A DNA stretch of 64,000 bases from Mucilaginibacter pedocola (GTDB lineage: Bacteria; Bacteroidota; Bacteroidia; Sphingobacteriales; Sphingobacteriaceae), in assembly GCF_002013915.1 (NCBI RefSeq), contig NZ_MBTF01000012.1, positions 434,001 to 498,000 on the forward strand, written 5' to 3'. Positions 33,467 through 43,203 of this stretch are shown here, piece by piece. The position numbers and the translations under genes are program-made. The notes below the pieces were generated by a model. It ran no database searches, was not told the origin of the DNA, and saw only the letters and a list, made by a program, of their open reading frames with translations. Each line of letters opens with the position of its first letter. Position 1 is the first letter of the stretch.

Positions 33467-34999
33467 TTATTTAATAATGCCTGTAATGGTCAACACCGAG
33501 CGCGGGGGTATCACGCTGTTATTCCCAGTTATTTTGCCGGGCTTTAGTTCGGCAGTTTGCGATGTGAGGTACGATGCCCCGAATTGCACCTTAGCCGTGC
33601 CGGAATTTAAGTTTACTGCTATTGCATTGGCAGTTGGGTTTATTATAACAACCGTTAAGGCCTTGTCTTTTTTAAAGGCCGATACCATTAGCCCTTTACC
33701 TGCCTCTGCCGATACTTCGGCATTTACGCGAACGGCTCCGGGCCTTACAAAGCGGCTATAGTTGCCGAAGGCCCACAGCATTTTGCTGGTATAAAAGGTT
33801 CCGTCGGTTTTATTTTTATCTACGTAGATAAGCCCGTCTTTATAATCATACGCGGATAACGCCGTCCACCATTGCCATGCCGAAGCATTGGCAACAGCCA
33901 GGTCGGTATGAATTACCGATGCCAGATATAATGCAGAATTGATACCCAGATCGCGTTTATTACCATCTATCTCACCGGCATTATCTCCGAGTATACAATA
34001 TTCCGATTGCCAGAAACTGAGGCCTTTTATTGTTGCAATGGTATCGGCCAGTTTCCTCCTTGCTTCTACAGATGATGCCATGGGCGATGTGCTGAAATAG
34101 CTGTGGGCCGCTATTACAGGGCTAACGTTGGGCAGCGCACCAATATAGTTCGGCGATCCGCTCCTAAAAAAATCGGCTACCTGGCTGCCCTTACCGGGTT
34201 TGTCGCCTGCGGTAAATAAATAGTTTATGCTCCCTGCCTCGGCCAGTAATACTTTTGAGCCGATGTTAGCTTCGCTAAATTTCTTGTCTATTGCCCTTGC
34301 AAGCCCGGCTATTTCGGTATTGGTGTAGGGGCAGCCTTCCTGGCCACCATCGCTCCAATCCCATTGGGGTTCGTTTACCGGGCTTATATAATTGAGGTTT
34401 ACATTACTAACCTTTTTGATACCCTTTACGGTATTAGCCAAAAATGCCGCAAAGGCATCGTATTTATCAGGGGCGATATTAACCTTGCCGCCGTTGGCAA
34501 ACGCTTTGCCGTTGGTTGTGAACTGTACCGGCGGCGTGTTAGTGAAACCTAAAAATTGGTTAACGCCGCGTTGCTTAGCAGCTTTTAAAAACCAAACCTG
34601 CCCGGCCTGATTTTGCCAGTTGTAACTTCCATCCTCGTTAAGGAACGATTCGGCACGGCGCCATTCATCTTTTATGCCGCTTGCATCACCTTGTTGTGTG
34701 CTGCCTCCGCCAATATTAAAGCGCCACAGCGATAAGCCTATCCCCTTGGGCGAGCCATCGGGGTTGCTATCCATGCTAAATAGCAGGTCGGCAATTTTAT
34801 CGCGTTTGCTATCGGGCCAGTTGCCTACAAACTGGCAGGCCCATGCATCCGAAGCAGCAAAGTTGCTGATGGTTTGATAAGTTTTTGATATATCGATACT
34901 AACAGTCGCTTCCCCGGACTGCCCATTGGCAACCTGCCCGCCTAATGCCATAAAAGCGATGCCTAACAGGGCAAATTTTAATTTAGAAGTGCTTGTCAT
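33467..34999 (-). CDS. GH30 family hydrolase, endo-beta-1,6-galactanase-like
   Basis: The product has 510 residues with a signal peptide (MTSTSKLKFALLGIAFMALG, then GQVANG). It has a TIM barrel and side beta-sandwich of clan A. The acid/base Glu lies in YISPVNEPQWDWSDGGQEGC and the nucleophile Glu in FWQSEYCILGD; LGFTNTPPVQFTTNG and LWAFGNYSRFVRPG are also present. The pattern recalls GH30 endo-beta-1,6-galactanases acting on arabinogalactan side chains, though xylanases and glucanases share the family. I chose the ATG at 34999; the frame is open to 35140 but overlaps the end of the preceding GH5-ricin gene. It lies 52 bp after that gene. Confidence 0.88.
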   Translation of the reverse strand: MTSTSKLKFALLGIAFMALGGQVANGQSGEATVSIDISKTYQTISNFAASDAWACQFVGNWPDSKRDKIADLLFSMDSNPDGSPKGIGLSLWRFNIGGGSTQQGDASGIKDEWRRAESFLNEDGSYNWQNQAGQVWFLKAAKQRGVNQFLGFTNTPPVQFTTNGKAFANGGKVNIAPDKYDAFAAFLANTVKGIKKVSNVNLNYISPVNEPQWDWSDGGQEGCPYTNTEIAGLARAIDKKFSEANIGSKVLLAEAGSINYLFTAGDKPGKGSQVADFFRSGSPNYIGALPNVSPVIAAHSYFSTSPMASSVEARRKLADTIATIKGLSFWQSEYCILGDNAGEIDGNKRDLGINSALYLASVIHTDLAVANASAWQWWTALSAYDYKDGLIYVDKNKTDGTFYTSKMLWAFGNYSRFVRPGAVRVNAEVSAEAGKGLMVSAFKKDKALTVVIINPTANAIAVNLNSGTAKVQFGASYLTSQTAELKPGKITGNNSVIPPRSVLTITGIIK

Positions 35000-35051
35000 G
35001 GTTAAAAAATAGAGCATATATGCCAACTGGCTATACTTGCTTATATGAAAT

Positions 35052-36566
35052 TTATTGTTGTATAATTTGCCATTGCTGGTTTGTACCGGTATTGGTATTC
35101 CACTGGATAATGCCTGCGCCATTGGCCACAGAGGCACCATTCACATCAAGCGCAAAACCGCTGTTACGGTTTATGGCCTTATATACGCCGGGGCTAACAG
35201 CCATTAGTTGCCATTGCTGGCTATTGCCCCCGTTCCAGGCCTGTTGTATAATGCCTGCGCCGGCCGTTGCAGAACTCATATCTACATCAAGCGCCTTGCT
35301 GCTGTTACGGTTGGTAATTTTATAAAAGCCGGCATCGTTATCTGCTATAACCCATTGCTGGTTATTGCCACCATTTTGCGGCCATTGAATAAGGTTTGCA
35401 CCATCAGCTGTAGAGGCTGCGTTAACATCCAGCGCCTGGCCACTGTTTTGGTTTAAAAAGCGGTAAAAGGCACCCGTGTAAAACACATCGGTACCGCCGG
35501 CACCTACGCCCCAGGCATAAGTAAGGCGGCTTAAACCGGTTGCATTGGTGTTTGATATGGTAAGGCTTGTGCCGCTGCCGTTTATTTGCTGCATAGCATA
35601 ACTATCGCCGGTCCGTATACCGGGCCAGTACACACTGCCCATGCCGAAGGCCCGCACCTGGTTGGTTAGACCCTGCAGGTAAGCTATCTCCTGGTCGCCG
35701 CCTATGGCCCCGGTGTAATTTTTTCCGCCCGTCATGGGTACGCCAAACTCGGTAAGTACAGCGCGGTTGGCATAATTGCCAATATTAGCTTTAAACCGGC
35801 TCTCCCATTGGGCAGCCGTTGTATTGGTACCGTTGCTAAAAAAAGTATAATCGTGGATAGACAACAAACAGCCCGAAAAACGGCTATCAGCGCCTACACC
35901 GTTAAGGTCTTGCGAATAAGAGGTGCCGCCTATCAGTATCCTTGCTTGCGGCACTGTAGGGTAATTACTCAGCCATTGAGCACAAATGGTTGTCCATTCG
36001 GTAAGTGAGTAACCATGCGGCTCGTTAAAAATTTCGAAATACACACGGGCATTGCTACCGTATTTAGCAACAACAGTTTGCCACATGGCCCAAAATTGAG
36101 CCATATCATCAATACGGCCATCTGCGGCAGATTTGCTCTCCCAACAGGCCAGTATCACATTCATATTTTTTGCAAGTGCCTTATCAATAAGCCCGGTGTA
36201 TGAATTCCACCAGGTTTGAGACACCGTTGGGTAATTTACCGGCAGCCTTACAGTATTAGCGCCGGTATTGTTTTGCACGCCCGTTAATACGTAGCTTGCT
36301 TTTGAAGATACGGTGGCATAGGTATCAGCAGATGATAAGCCGCTAAGCACTAATATACCGTCGGCAAAATTATCGCCATCTGCTGCCCAGTTTATGCCTT
36401 TTAATGCGCTGGCAGCGGTAGCATCTGCCTTAACAATAGCAGTTGTGGTTACCGGTTCGTCTACAGCCGGTACTGTCTCTGTAGTTGCCGAAGTCGCAAC
36501 TTTATCCTTTTTACACGCCGCCATAAGGCAACACAAAACCAAACACCATACCTGCCGTGTTTTCAT
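35052..36566 (-). CDS. GH5 family lipoprotein with ricin-type lectin domain
   Basis: The product has 504 residues and begins with a lipoprotein signal (lipobox LMAAC). The GH5 TIM barrel (about 55-350) has the acid/base Glu in VYFEIFNEPHGYS and the nucleophile Glu in LTEFGVPMTGG. A beta-trefoil lectin follows (about 370-504) with three repeats of the type SGQALDVNAAS, SSKALDVDMSS, SGFALDVNGAS, each ending in QQW. It is probably surface- or outer-membrane-anchored, binding galactose-type sugars while cutting the polymer. The GH5 subfamily is not clear. It is the first enzyme gene after SusD, separated by 69 bp. Confidence 0.9.
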   Translation of the reverse strand: MKTRQVWCLVLCCLMAACKKDKVATSATTETVPAVDEPVTTTAIVKADATAASALKGINWAADGDNFADGILVLSGLSSADTYATVSSKASYVLTGVQNNTGANTVRLPVNYPTVSQTWWNSYTGLIDKALAKNMNVILACWESKSAADGRIDDMAQFWAMWQTVVAKYGSNARVYFEIFNEPHGYSLTEWTTICAQWLSNYPTVPQARILIGGTSYSQDLNGVGADSRFSGCLLSIHDYTFFSNGTNTTAAQWESRFKANIGNYANRAVLTEFGVPMTGGKNYTGAIGGDQEIAYLQGLTNQVRAFGMGSVYWPGIRTGDSYAMQQINGSGTSLTISNTNATGLSRLTYAWGVGAGGTDVFYTGAFYRFLNQNSGQALDVNAASTADGANLIQWPQNGGNNQQWVIADNDAGFYKITNRNSSKALDVDMSSATAGAGIIQQAWNGGNSQQWQLMAVSPGVYKAINRNSGFALDVNGASVANGAGIIQWNTNTGTNQQWQIIQQ

Positions 36567-36635
36567 AAGGAGTTAGATAAAAAGTTTGAAAAAGGGGGAA
36601 GAGAAAGCCCTCCCCCCTATATGATGATATATGGG

Positions 36636-38339
36636 TTAGTAACCCGCGTTTTGCTGTAATTGCCCGCCCGAAGCTTGTATCTCGGTGCGTGGTATAGGCA
36701 ACCAGTAATGTTTAGTTTGGAAACTGCGCCCATCCAGTGCCACTTTTGGCGTGTACACAAAGCTACCGTCTGATGCTTTGGTGATAATAACACCGCCAGC
36801 CGGTTTATTTTCGGTCACGTCGGCAATTTTCCAACGGCGCACATCGTAAAAGCGGTGCTCTTCAAAGGCCAGCTCCACGCGGCGCTCGTAACGTACAGCA
36901 TCGCGCATTTGCGATTGCGTTAAACCTGCAGCCAAAGCCGGCATATTAATACCCGGGCGAGAACGGATCAGGTTAATAGCAGTACGCGCGCTTAGGGTTG
37001 CCCCTGCCGGGATAACATCCGGGCCATTAGCTTCGTTAGAGGCCTCAGCAAAGTTCAACAATATCTCGGCATAGCGGAAGTAGATCCAAGGCTGGAAACC
37101 TGCGTTGCCCCATGGGTTTTGCAACGGGTAGGCATCGTTCATGTACTTACGCAGGTAGTAACCTGTTTTAGTAGTATTCCAGTTGCTGTCGCCATCTTTA
37201 CTATCCTTACCGCCCGGTATAAAGGCCTCGATAGTACGTTCCCTGTATGCCGAACCATTGTGTAGCACGGTTGCATTAAAGCGCGGGTCGCGGTGGTCAT
37301 AAGGGTGTGTAGGGTCGTAGCCCGATGTTGGGTCGGTAATAGCTTTACCGTTATCCATCTCATAATCGTCTACCAGGTTCTGCAACGGCGTATTGCCTGC
37401 CCAGCCACCATAGCCATTTGGCCCGTTGGCTATCTCCAAGTGGGTATGATTATCGTTTTTAGTGTAAAGGCGCTCAAATATCATCTCGTTGGTTTCGTTC
37501 ACCAAAAACATGTTATTATAGCCGCCTGTGTATATGCCATATTTATTAAGGCTTATTACAGCTTGCGCAGCTTTTTCCGCATCGGCCCAGGTACCGGCAC
37601 CTTCATACAAAGGACTTGCTGCATACAATGCCAGGCGCGATTTGAGGGCCAAAGCAGCACCTTTTGTAGCGCGGCCAAGCATCCAGCTGCCATCGTTACT
37701 CACAGGTAGTTTAGCAGCTGCATCGTCGAGCTGGGCCAAGGTATAATCAAGGCTTTCTTTAATACTCGCGCGTTTAAACAACGCAGGATCCTGCAAATTG
37801 TCGGTTAGTTCGTATACTTTATCGCCAATCAAAACCGCGCCGCCATAGTTACGAATGATATCCTGGTACCTGAAAGCCCTGATAAACTTCAATTCGCCTT
37901 CTATACGTGCTTTGTGGCCTGCGCTCATGGTAATCTTAGGCAAAATGCTGAGTGCATAGTTACACTCGCGGATGCCGCGATAGCTGCGTGCCCACAATAC
38001 ACCGGCACCACCCAAATTCTCGGGGGCCAGTTGCCCGCGTTGGATCAACCAGGTATCATCATCGTTATTGTAGATAGATTCATCGGTAAGCGAGCTCCAC
38101 ATGCTGTACTCAAAGCCGCGGCCAAAACCCGGTACGGTACCATCGCCTTCTTTATTTTGTAATTGGGTACCCAAGTACCTGTTGGTTACATAAGCCTCAA
38201 ACACGGCGGTATCTGCTTCTATAGCCGATGTTGCTATCCTATCGGTTGGCTGTACCGATAGAAAATCTTTTTTACACCCGCTTGCAACAAGCGCCGTTAG
38301 TGCAAAAAAGTAAAATGTATTTTTATAATTTCTTTTCAT
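36636..38339 (-). CDS. RagB/SusD family nutrient-uptake lipoprotein
   Basis: The product has 567 residues with lipobox LVASGC followed by KKDFL. SusD-like TPR regions and the C-terminal RagB/SusD domain are visible (YFRYAEILLNFAEASNEANG, then YERRVELAFEEHRFYDVRRW, the usual hallmarks). It binds glycan on the cell surface and forms the lid of the partner SusC barrel. It starts 11 bp after SusC, as in nearly all such pairs. Ligand specificity cannot be read from sequence. Confidence 0.96.
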   Translation of the reverse strand: MKRNYKNTFYFFALTALVASGCKKDFLSVQPTDRIATSAIEADTAVFEAYVTNRYLGTQLQNKEGDGTVPGFGRGFEYSMWSSLTDESIYNNDDDTWLIQRGQLAPENLGGAGVLWARSYRGIRECNYALSILPKITMSAGHKARIEGELKFIRAFRYQDIIRNYGGAVLIGDKVYELTDNLQDPALFKRASIKESLDYTLAQLDDAAAKLPVSNDGSWMLGRATKGAALALKSRLALYAASPLYEGAGTWADAEKAAQAVISLNKYGIYTGGYNNMFLVNETNEMIFERLYTKNDNHTHLEIANGPNGYGGWAGNTPLQNLVDDYEMDNGKAITDPTSGYDPTHPYDHRDPRFNATVLHNGSAYRERTIEAFIPGGKDSKDGDSNWNTTKTGYYLRKYMNDAYPLQNPWGNAGFQPWIYFRYAEILLNFAEASNEANGPDVIPAGATLSARTAINLIRSRPGINMPALAAGLTQSQMRDAVRYERRVELAFEEHRFYDVRRWKIADVTENKPAGGVIITKASDGSFVYTPKVALDGRSFQTKHYWLPIPRTEIQASGGQLQQNAGY

Positions 38340-38350
38340 GATCCTTTATA

Positions 38351-41300
38351 TTAAAATTTCACGTTTGCACCTAAGTTGATAATACGCTGTTGCGGGTAAA
38401 ACTGGCCGCTGCCATTCACACCCTCAGGGTCGTAGTCTTTAATTTTTGTAACCGTGAAAAGGTTGAATGCGCTTGCATACACACGCAGGCCCGATATACG
38501 GAGTTTCGACAGCACAGATGAACCAAAATTGTAGCCCAACTGCACGTTTTTCAGCCTCAGGAAGGCCGCGTTGTTAAGCCAGAAGGTGTTGGCATACTGC
38601 CCGCCGCTAATGGCGCTTGATGCACGCTCTGTTACGCGCGGATAAGTTCCGTTAGGGTTGCTGGCACTAAAGCGGTTATCGGCCCAACTGCTGTAAAAGT
38701 TACCAATGGTACCGGTTTCGGGCAGCACATATTGGCTAACCTGCGATTGGCCCGAGAACAACATCGAAAGGTCGAAGTTTTTGTAGGCTGCATTTACGTT
38801 GAAGCCGAAGGTTATTAATGGGATGTTACCATATTTGGTACGTACACGGTCGTCGGCAGTAATTTTGCCATCACCGTTATAGTCTTCATACTTCAGGTCG
38901 CCCACTTTAGCGCCGGTTACGTGCGGATAACTATCTAAATCTGCCTGGGTGCGGAAAATACCGATGCTGTTATACAGCAAATAGGTATTTAGCGGATGCC
39001 CGGTTTGGCTTTGGTAATCAAGCGTACCTTTGGCTTCGTCAATAAATATGATCTTGCTTTTTGCGTAGGTCATGTTGCCCGATACACCCCAGCTAAAGTC
39101 GTTACCGCTTTTGTTGTAACCCAGCGTAGCCTCAAAACCGGTGCTGTTTACTTTACCAATGTTTTCAGATGGCACCAGCGGATCGGCGTTGTAAGGGTTT
39201 ACTATACCCGATGTTGCCGGCAATGATGCGTTACGTGTGGCCAATATACCCGAGCGCTTTTGTTGGAAGTATATACCCTCGAAGGTGAAATTCTTCAGGA
39301 AAGTTGCGTTGATACCGATATCCAATTTCCGGGCAACCTCCCAGGTAATATTAGGGTTAGCCAATTTTACCAGGTTAATGTTCGGCTGAATAACCGGTGC
39401 GCCTGCGTTAGTATCATAAGCCACAAAGCCGTTGCCTACAATTACGTAGTTGTTAAAATACTGGAAACCGTTCACGGCATCGTTACCCAACGAACCGTAT
39501 GATGCCCTTATCTTCAGGTCATCAAAAAACCTCACGTTGTCTTTAAACCAGTCTTCTTTTGAGATACGGTAACCTACCGAAGCCGATGGGAAGTAACCCC
39601 ATTGTTTGCCTGCAGGGAAAATAGAGCTACCATCTGCCCTGAACTGGCCCTCGAACAAGTATTTCTCGTCGTAGCTGTAAGCAAGCCTGCTGATGATGCT
39701 TCGGCGGGTGTAGTTTGAGCTGTAGCCCGAGTTAAGGTAATCAGTAGCTGCGCTGCCGCCCTGCGAAAGCTCCGGCAATTGCGACGATAGGTAGTTAAAA
39801 CGGGTAGCGTCAAAATAATCGAGGTGGTTTTTACTTTGCTCGTAGCCTACAAATGCATTTATATCATGCGCACCAAAACGGCGGGCATAGTTTAGTTTAA
39901 TGTTAGAGGTTATGAGCGACTCGTTTCTTTGCGATTGAAATAGGGTTGCTTTTTGATTGTTACCCCCAACAACAGTAGCGGTATAAGTATCGCTCCCCTG
40001 GTTGTAGGTATAAAGGTTATACGGCTTATTGAAGTTTTTGGCAAAGTTGTAAGACCTATCTACCGAGAAGAAACCATCAAGCGAAAGCCCTTTTAAAGGA
40101 AGCTGGTAGCTACCGCGTAAAATAGCATTCAGCGTTTGAAGCGGATTATTTGCGGTGCCGCCGATATCAGTTACCTGTACGGCAGGGTTGTTATCTTCGA
40201 TACCCCTTGTTGGCAAGCCATTCGGATAAAAGGCAGCTACGATAGGTTTTGAACGGTATATCGACCTGAAGATACCATCGGCCCCAACCATCGGGAACTG
40301 GCGCCTTTCGTCGCGGCCCGAAAGTGATAAGCCTACTTTTAATTTGCTGGTAACATTAGCATCAATGTTTGAGCGGAAGTTGTATTGCTTGTACTTGGTT
40401 GCCCCGTCTTTATAAATACCATCCTGGTAAATGCTACCTAAGGACACAAAATACTTAACATCATCGTTACCGCCACTTACCGATAGGCTTTGCTGGTTTT
40501 GCAGCGCCTGCGATTTTAAAGTTGTCTTCAACCAATCGGTATTAGGGTAATTGATCGGGTCAGAACCGTTCCTGAATTTCTCTATCTGCTCGGCGGTATA
40601 AGCCTGGTTAGGGCCGCCGGCGCTGTTGGCATCAAGGGCAACCTCGTTCATCAGCTGCGCGTAAGTTGCCGCGTCGGCCATTTTTGGCAAACGGGTTGGC
40701 GAACTGAAACCCTGGTTAAATGAATAATTGATGGTTGGCTTGCCTGTTTTACCGCGTTTGGTGGTAACCAATATAACACCGTTTGCAGCGCGGTTACCGT
40801 AAATGGCCGCAGATGCATCCTTCAGTACCGATACACTTTCGATATCGTTAGGATCGAGCCTTTCCAAGCCACCTATCTGGCCCGGAACACCATCTACCAC
40901 TACCAGTACATTGTTGCTGCCTGTTGTGGCCAAACCCCTTATGGTAATACCCGAACCATCGTAGCCCGGTTCGCCACTGCGGTTATTTACAATTACACCC
41001 GAGAAACGGCCGGCAAATGAGTTAGAAAGGTTGGGCTGCGGGCTTTTTACCAGATCGGCACCTTTTACCTGCGAAATAGAGCCCGTTACAGTGGCCTTCT
41101 TTTGCGTTCCGTAACCTACCACAACTACTTCGCTTAGCGATTTAGAATCCTCGCTCAGTTGCACATTAACGGTAGAGCGCCCGTTTATGGCAACCTCCCG
41201 CGTAATGTAACCGATGAACGAAAATACCAGCGAGCCGTTAGGGTCTTTTACAACAAGGGTGAACTTACCGTTCACATCAGTAACAACGCCTTGCGAAGTA

Positions 41301-41524
41301 CCTTTAATAGCAACGGTTACTCCGGGTAGCGGCAGGCCTTTCTCGTCTGTCACAATACCCGTTACCGATTGGTCTGCACTTTTGGCAAACTTAATGGAAA
41401 GGCCATGGGCGGCACCGTTTGCCATAGCCGGAGAGGCAAATGGTATGGCAGAGATGAGCAATAAGCCAAAAGCTGCCCCTGCGCGTCCATGTGGTGAAAA
41501 TCTCTTCAGTAGATCTTTTCTCAT
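38351..41524 (-). CDS. SusC/RagA family TonB-linked outer membrane transporter
   Basis: The product has 1057 residues. A signal region is followed by a carboxypeptidase-regulatory-like domain (about 52-130, GIVTDEKGLPLPGVTVAIKG), the TonB-box-type LSEVVVVGYGTQKKATVTGS, a plug domain and a 22-strand barrel ending RIINLGANVKF. It imports oligosaccharides released at the surface with SusD (38339). No STN domain precedes the CarboxypepD domain, so sigma/anti-sigma signalling through it is unlikely. It is preceded by a 356-bp spacer, so transcription probably starts there. Confidence 0.97.
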   Translation of the reverse strand: MRKDLLKRFSPHGRAGAAFGLLLISAIPFASPAMANGAAHGLSIKFAKSADQSVTGIVTDEKGLPLPGVTVAIKGTSQGVVTDVNGKFTLVVKDPNGSLVFSFIGYITREVAINGRSTVNVQLSEDSKSLSEVVVVGYGTQKKATVTGSISQVKGADLVKSPQPNLSNSFAGRFSGVIVNNRSGEPGYDGSGITIRGLATTGSNNVLVVVDGVPGQIGGLERLDPNDIESVSVLKDASAAIYGNRAANGVILVTTKRGKTGKPTINYSFNQGFSSPTRLPKMADAATYAQLMNEVALDANSAGGPNQAYTAEQIEKFRNGSDPINYPNTDWLKTTLKSQALQNQQSLSVSGGNDDVKYFVSLGSIYQDGIYKDGATKYKQYNFRSNIDANVTSKLKVGLSLSGRDERRQFPMVGADGIFRSIYRSKPIVAAFYPNGLPTRGIEDNNPAVQVTDIGGTANNPLQTLNAILRGSYQLPLKGLSLDGFFSVDRSYNFAKNFNKPYNLYTYNQGSDTYTATVVGGNNQKATLFQSQRNESLITSNIKLNYARRFGAHDINAFVGYEQSKNHLDYFDATRFNYLSSQLPELSQGGSAATDYLNSGYSSNYTRRSIISRLAYSYDEKYLFEGQFRADGSSIFPAGKQWGYFPSASVGYRISKEDWFKDNVRFFDDLKIRASYGSLGNDAVNGFQYFNNYVIVGNGFVAYDTNAGAPVIQPNINLVKLANPNITWEVARKLDIGINATFLKNFTFEGIYFQQKRSGILATRNASLPATSGIVNPYNADPLVPSENIGKVNSTGFEATLGYNKSGNDFSWGVSGNMTYAKSKIIFIDEAKGTLDYQSQTGHPLNTYLLYNSIGIFRTQADLDSYPHVTGAKVGDLKYEDYNGDGKITADDRVRTKYGNIPLITFGFNVNAAYKNFDLSMLFSGQSQVSQYVLPETGTIGNFYSSWADNRFSASNPNGTYPRVTERASSAISGGQYANTFWLNNAAFLRLKNVQLGYNFGSSVLSKLRISGLRVYASAFNLFTVTKIKDYDPEGVNGSGQFYPQQRIINLGANVKF

Positions 41525-41880
41525 GTTTTTTTAATTAAGGTTAAATAATAGTTGGTTAAGTTGCGTACGTGCCGCTGGTGATAAGCCGGGTAAAAAACCT
41601 GCAGATCTTTTACATTAAGCAAAAACAGTAAGGCGCGTACAATTGGTTTATGTTGCTAAGGTCGAGTGAAAGATGTAATAACAAGGGTGGTTAATTCTCA
41701 AATTAAAAGGGGTAAAAACGTATTTTTATAGGTAAATCATTAAAAAAAGCCGGTAAATGCCCACATAAACAAAGTTTTTGTTTTACTATGTCCGCGGCTT
41801 TTGAAAACGATAGTAACACGAGGTATTATTGACGAGTGATCTCTAAAAACACCGGGCAGAAACTTAGCTTGATTTTGGGT
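41525..41880. other. Spacer upstream of susC
   Basis: This A/T-rich 356-bp region lies between the haloperoxidase-like gene and susC, both on the minus strand. I find no convincing gene. I see no clean TTTG-N19-TAnnTTTG match toward susC, which would be compatible with activation by the hybrid two-component regulator. Confidence 0.5.
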
Positions 41881-43203
41881 TTACTTTTTGCCGTTAAACT
41901 TGCCGAGTACCCACGCACCAACCAACTCGCCTTGTTTTTTACCATTGGTAATACCATCCTGAAAGTGGATGCCCCCCAGTAACCTGGAATACCCGGCTTC
42001 GGTAGCCGCACTGTTGAATGAGCTAAAATTGCGGGGCTTAATGCCGAACGACACTTCCACGTCATCGGTATAGCTAAACTTATCGCCAAAAAAAGAAGTA
42101 AGTATAGCGGCAGCCGTTGCCGAGATAAACGAATGCCCGCTGAGGTACTCGGGAAATGGCGGTGTTTGCAAAAAGGAGTGCCACCTCGGATCCATATATT
42201 TATGAATGGCCGTTTCCGGGCGGATGCGGTTGGTTTTATACTTTTCGTTCCAGCAGCTTATAAAGCTATCCATTAGCCCAATGGCCACCATGGTATGTAC
42301 CTGCACCGACTTTTCAAAGTCGACCCCGGCTTTTTTGCAGGCGATACCGGTTATACCCATCCAATGGGCACCGGGCGATATCTTTTTAAGCCCTATTTGC
42401 ATGTGCCCGTTATCCTGCACGGCAAAGGGGTTGCAATCCCAAAAAGCGGCTACAGTTCTCTGCTCTTCGGATAACGAATCGGCATCAAAACTGTGGCACT
42501 GCAGCAGATACTTATGAAATTCTGAAGATGTATCGGTAGAAAACCGAGCCGGCGGAGCAGGGACAAATTGCGCAGCAGATGTTAGCGTAAGCGGCCTTAC
42601 TGTGTTAAAATAAGGTTCTACAGCGGCAATATATGCCGGCGGCGTAGGATCCCAGGAACCGGGAGTACCCTTTAATGTATAGCGTTTGTAATTACTTATT
42701 TTGTTGTAACCATCGCTTTTAGCATAGGCAATTATCTGCGCGCTTATTTGCTGCGCGAATTTAGCGGAACTATCAATGCAACTTTGAGAAAAGCCCTCGT
42801 TTAGGCAAGAATCTATCAACTTTTGCCGAAACTCCTGTAAGGCTGCCCCCGATGGCTGTAATTTTGATGCAGTAGCTATCATGGCAAATATGGCACTCAG
42901 CCGGGTATCGAAACCTTTGGTTGCAGGCTTTTTAATAACGGGATAGTTATTCAACACCCCATCGAGCTTGCGCAATTTGGGATTATTGGCGCACAAAACC
43001 TCATAACCCGAAATGCAGGTATACGAAAAAAAACGAGCAGCCAGCGGCGGGTTGGTTACATCATGCACCATTCTATCCGCCATCTGGTTGATAACTTTTG
43101 TAACATCAACCGATGTTAATTGCGGCGCAACCCTTGCCGACCTACAAGCCGTTATAGCAACGGCAACAAAAATAAAAGCAAGAAAATTGTATAAATTTTT
43201 CAT
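41881..43203 (-). CDS. Vanadium-dependent haloperoxidase-like lipoprotein (PAP2 superfamily)
   Basis: The product has 440 residues with a lipobox (AITAC). The PAP2/haloperoxidase signature is present: KTNRIRPETAIHKYMDP, then EYLSGHSFISATAAA (the P-S-G-H motif with a shifted Pro), then SRLLGGIHFQDG. These bind phosphate or vanadate, and relatives are phosphatases or haloperoxidases; catalytic type cannot be told. The ATG overlaps the stop of the FG-GAP gene by four bases (ATGA), so the two are translationally coupled. The pair recurs next to SusC/D genes in Bacteroidota; its role is unknown. Confidence 0.85.
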   Translation of the reverse strand: MKNLYNFLAFIFVAVAITACRSARVAPQLTSVDVTKVINQMADRMVHDVTNPPLAARFFSYTCISGYEVLCANNPKLRKLDGVLNNYPVIKKPATKGFDTRLSAIFAMIATASKLQPSGAALQEFRQKLIDSCLNEGFSQSCIDSSAKFAQQISAQIIAYAKSDGYNKISNYKRYTLKGTPGSWDPTPPAYIAAVEPYFNTVRPLTLTSAAQFVPAPPARFSTDTSSEFHKYLLQCHSFDADSLSEEQRTVAAFWDCNPFAVQDNGHMQIGLKKISPGAHWMGITGIACKKAGVDFEKSVQVHTMVAIGLMDSFISCWNEKYKTNRIRPETAIHKYMDPRWHSFLQTPPFPEYLSGHSFISATAAAILTSFFGDKFSYTDDVEVSFGIKPRNFSSFNSAATEAGYSRLLGGIHFQDGITNGKKQGELVGAWVLGKFNGKK

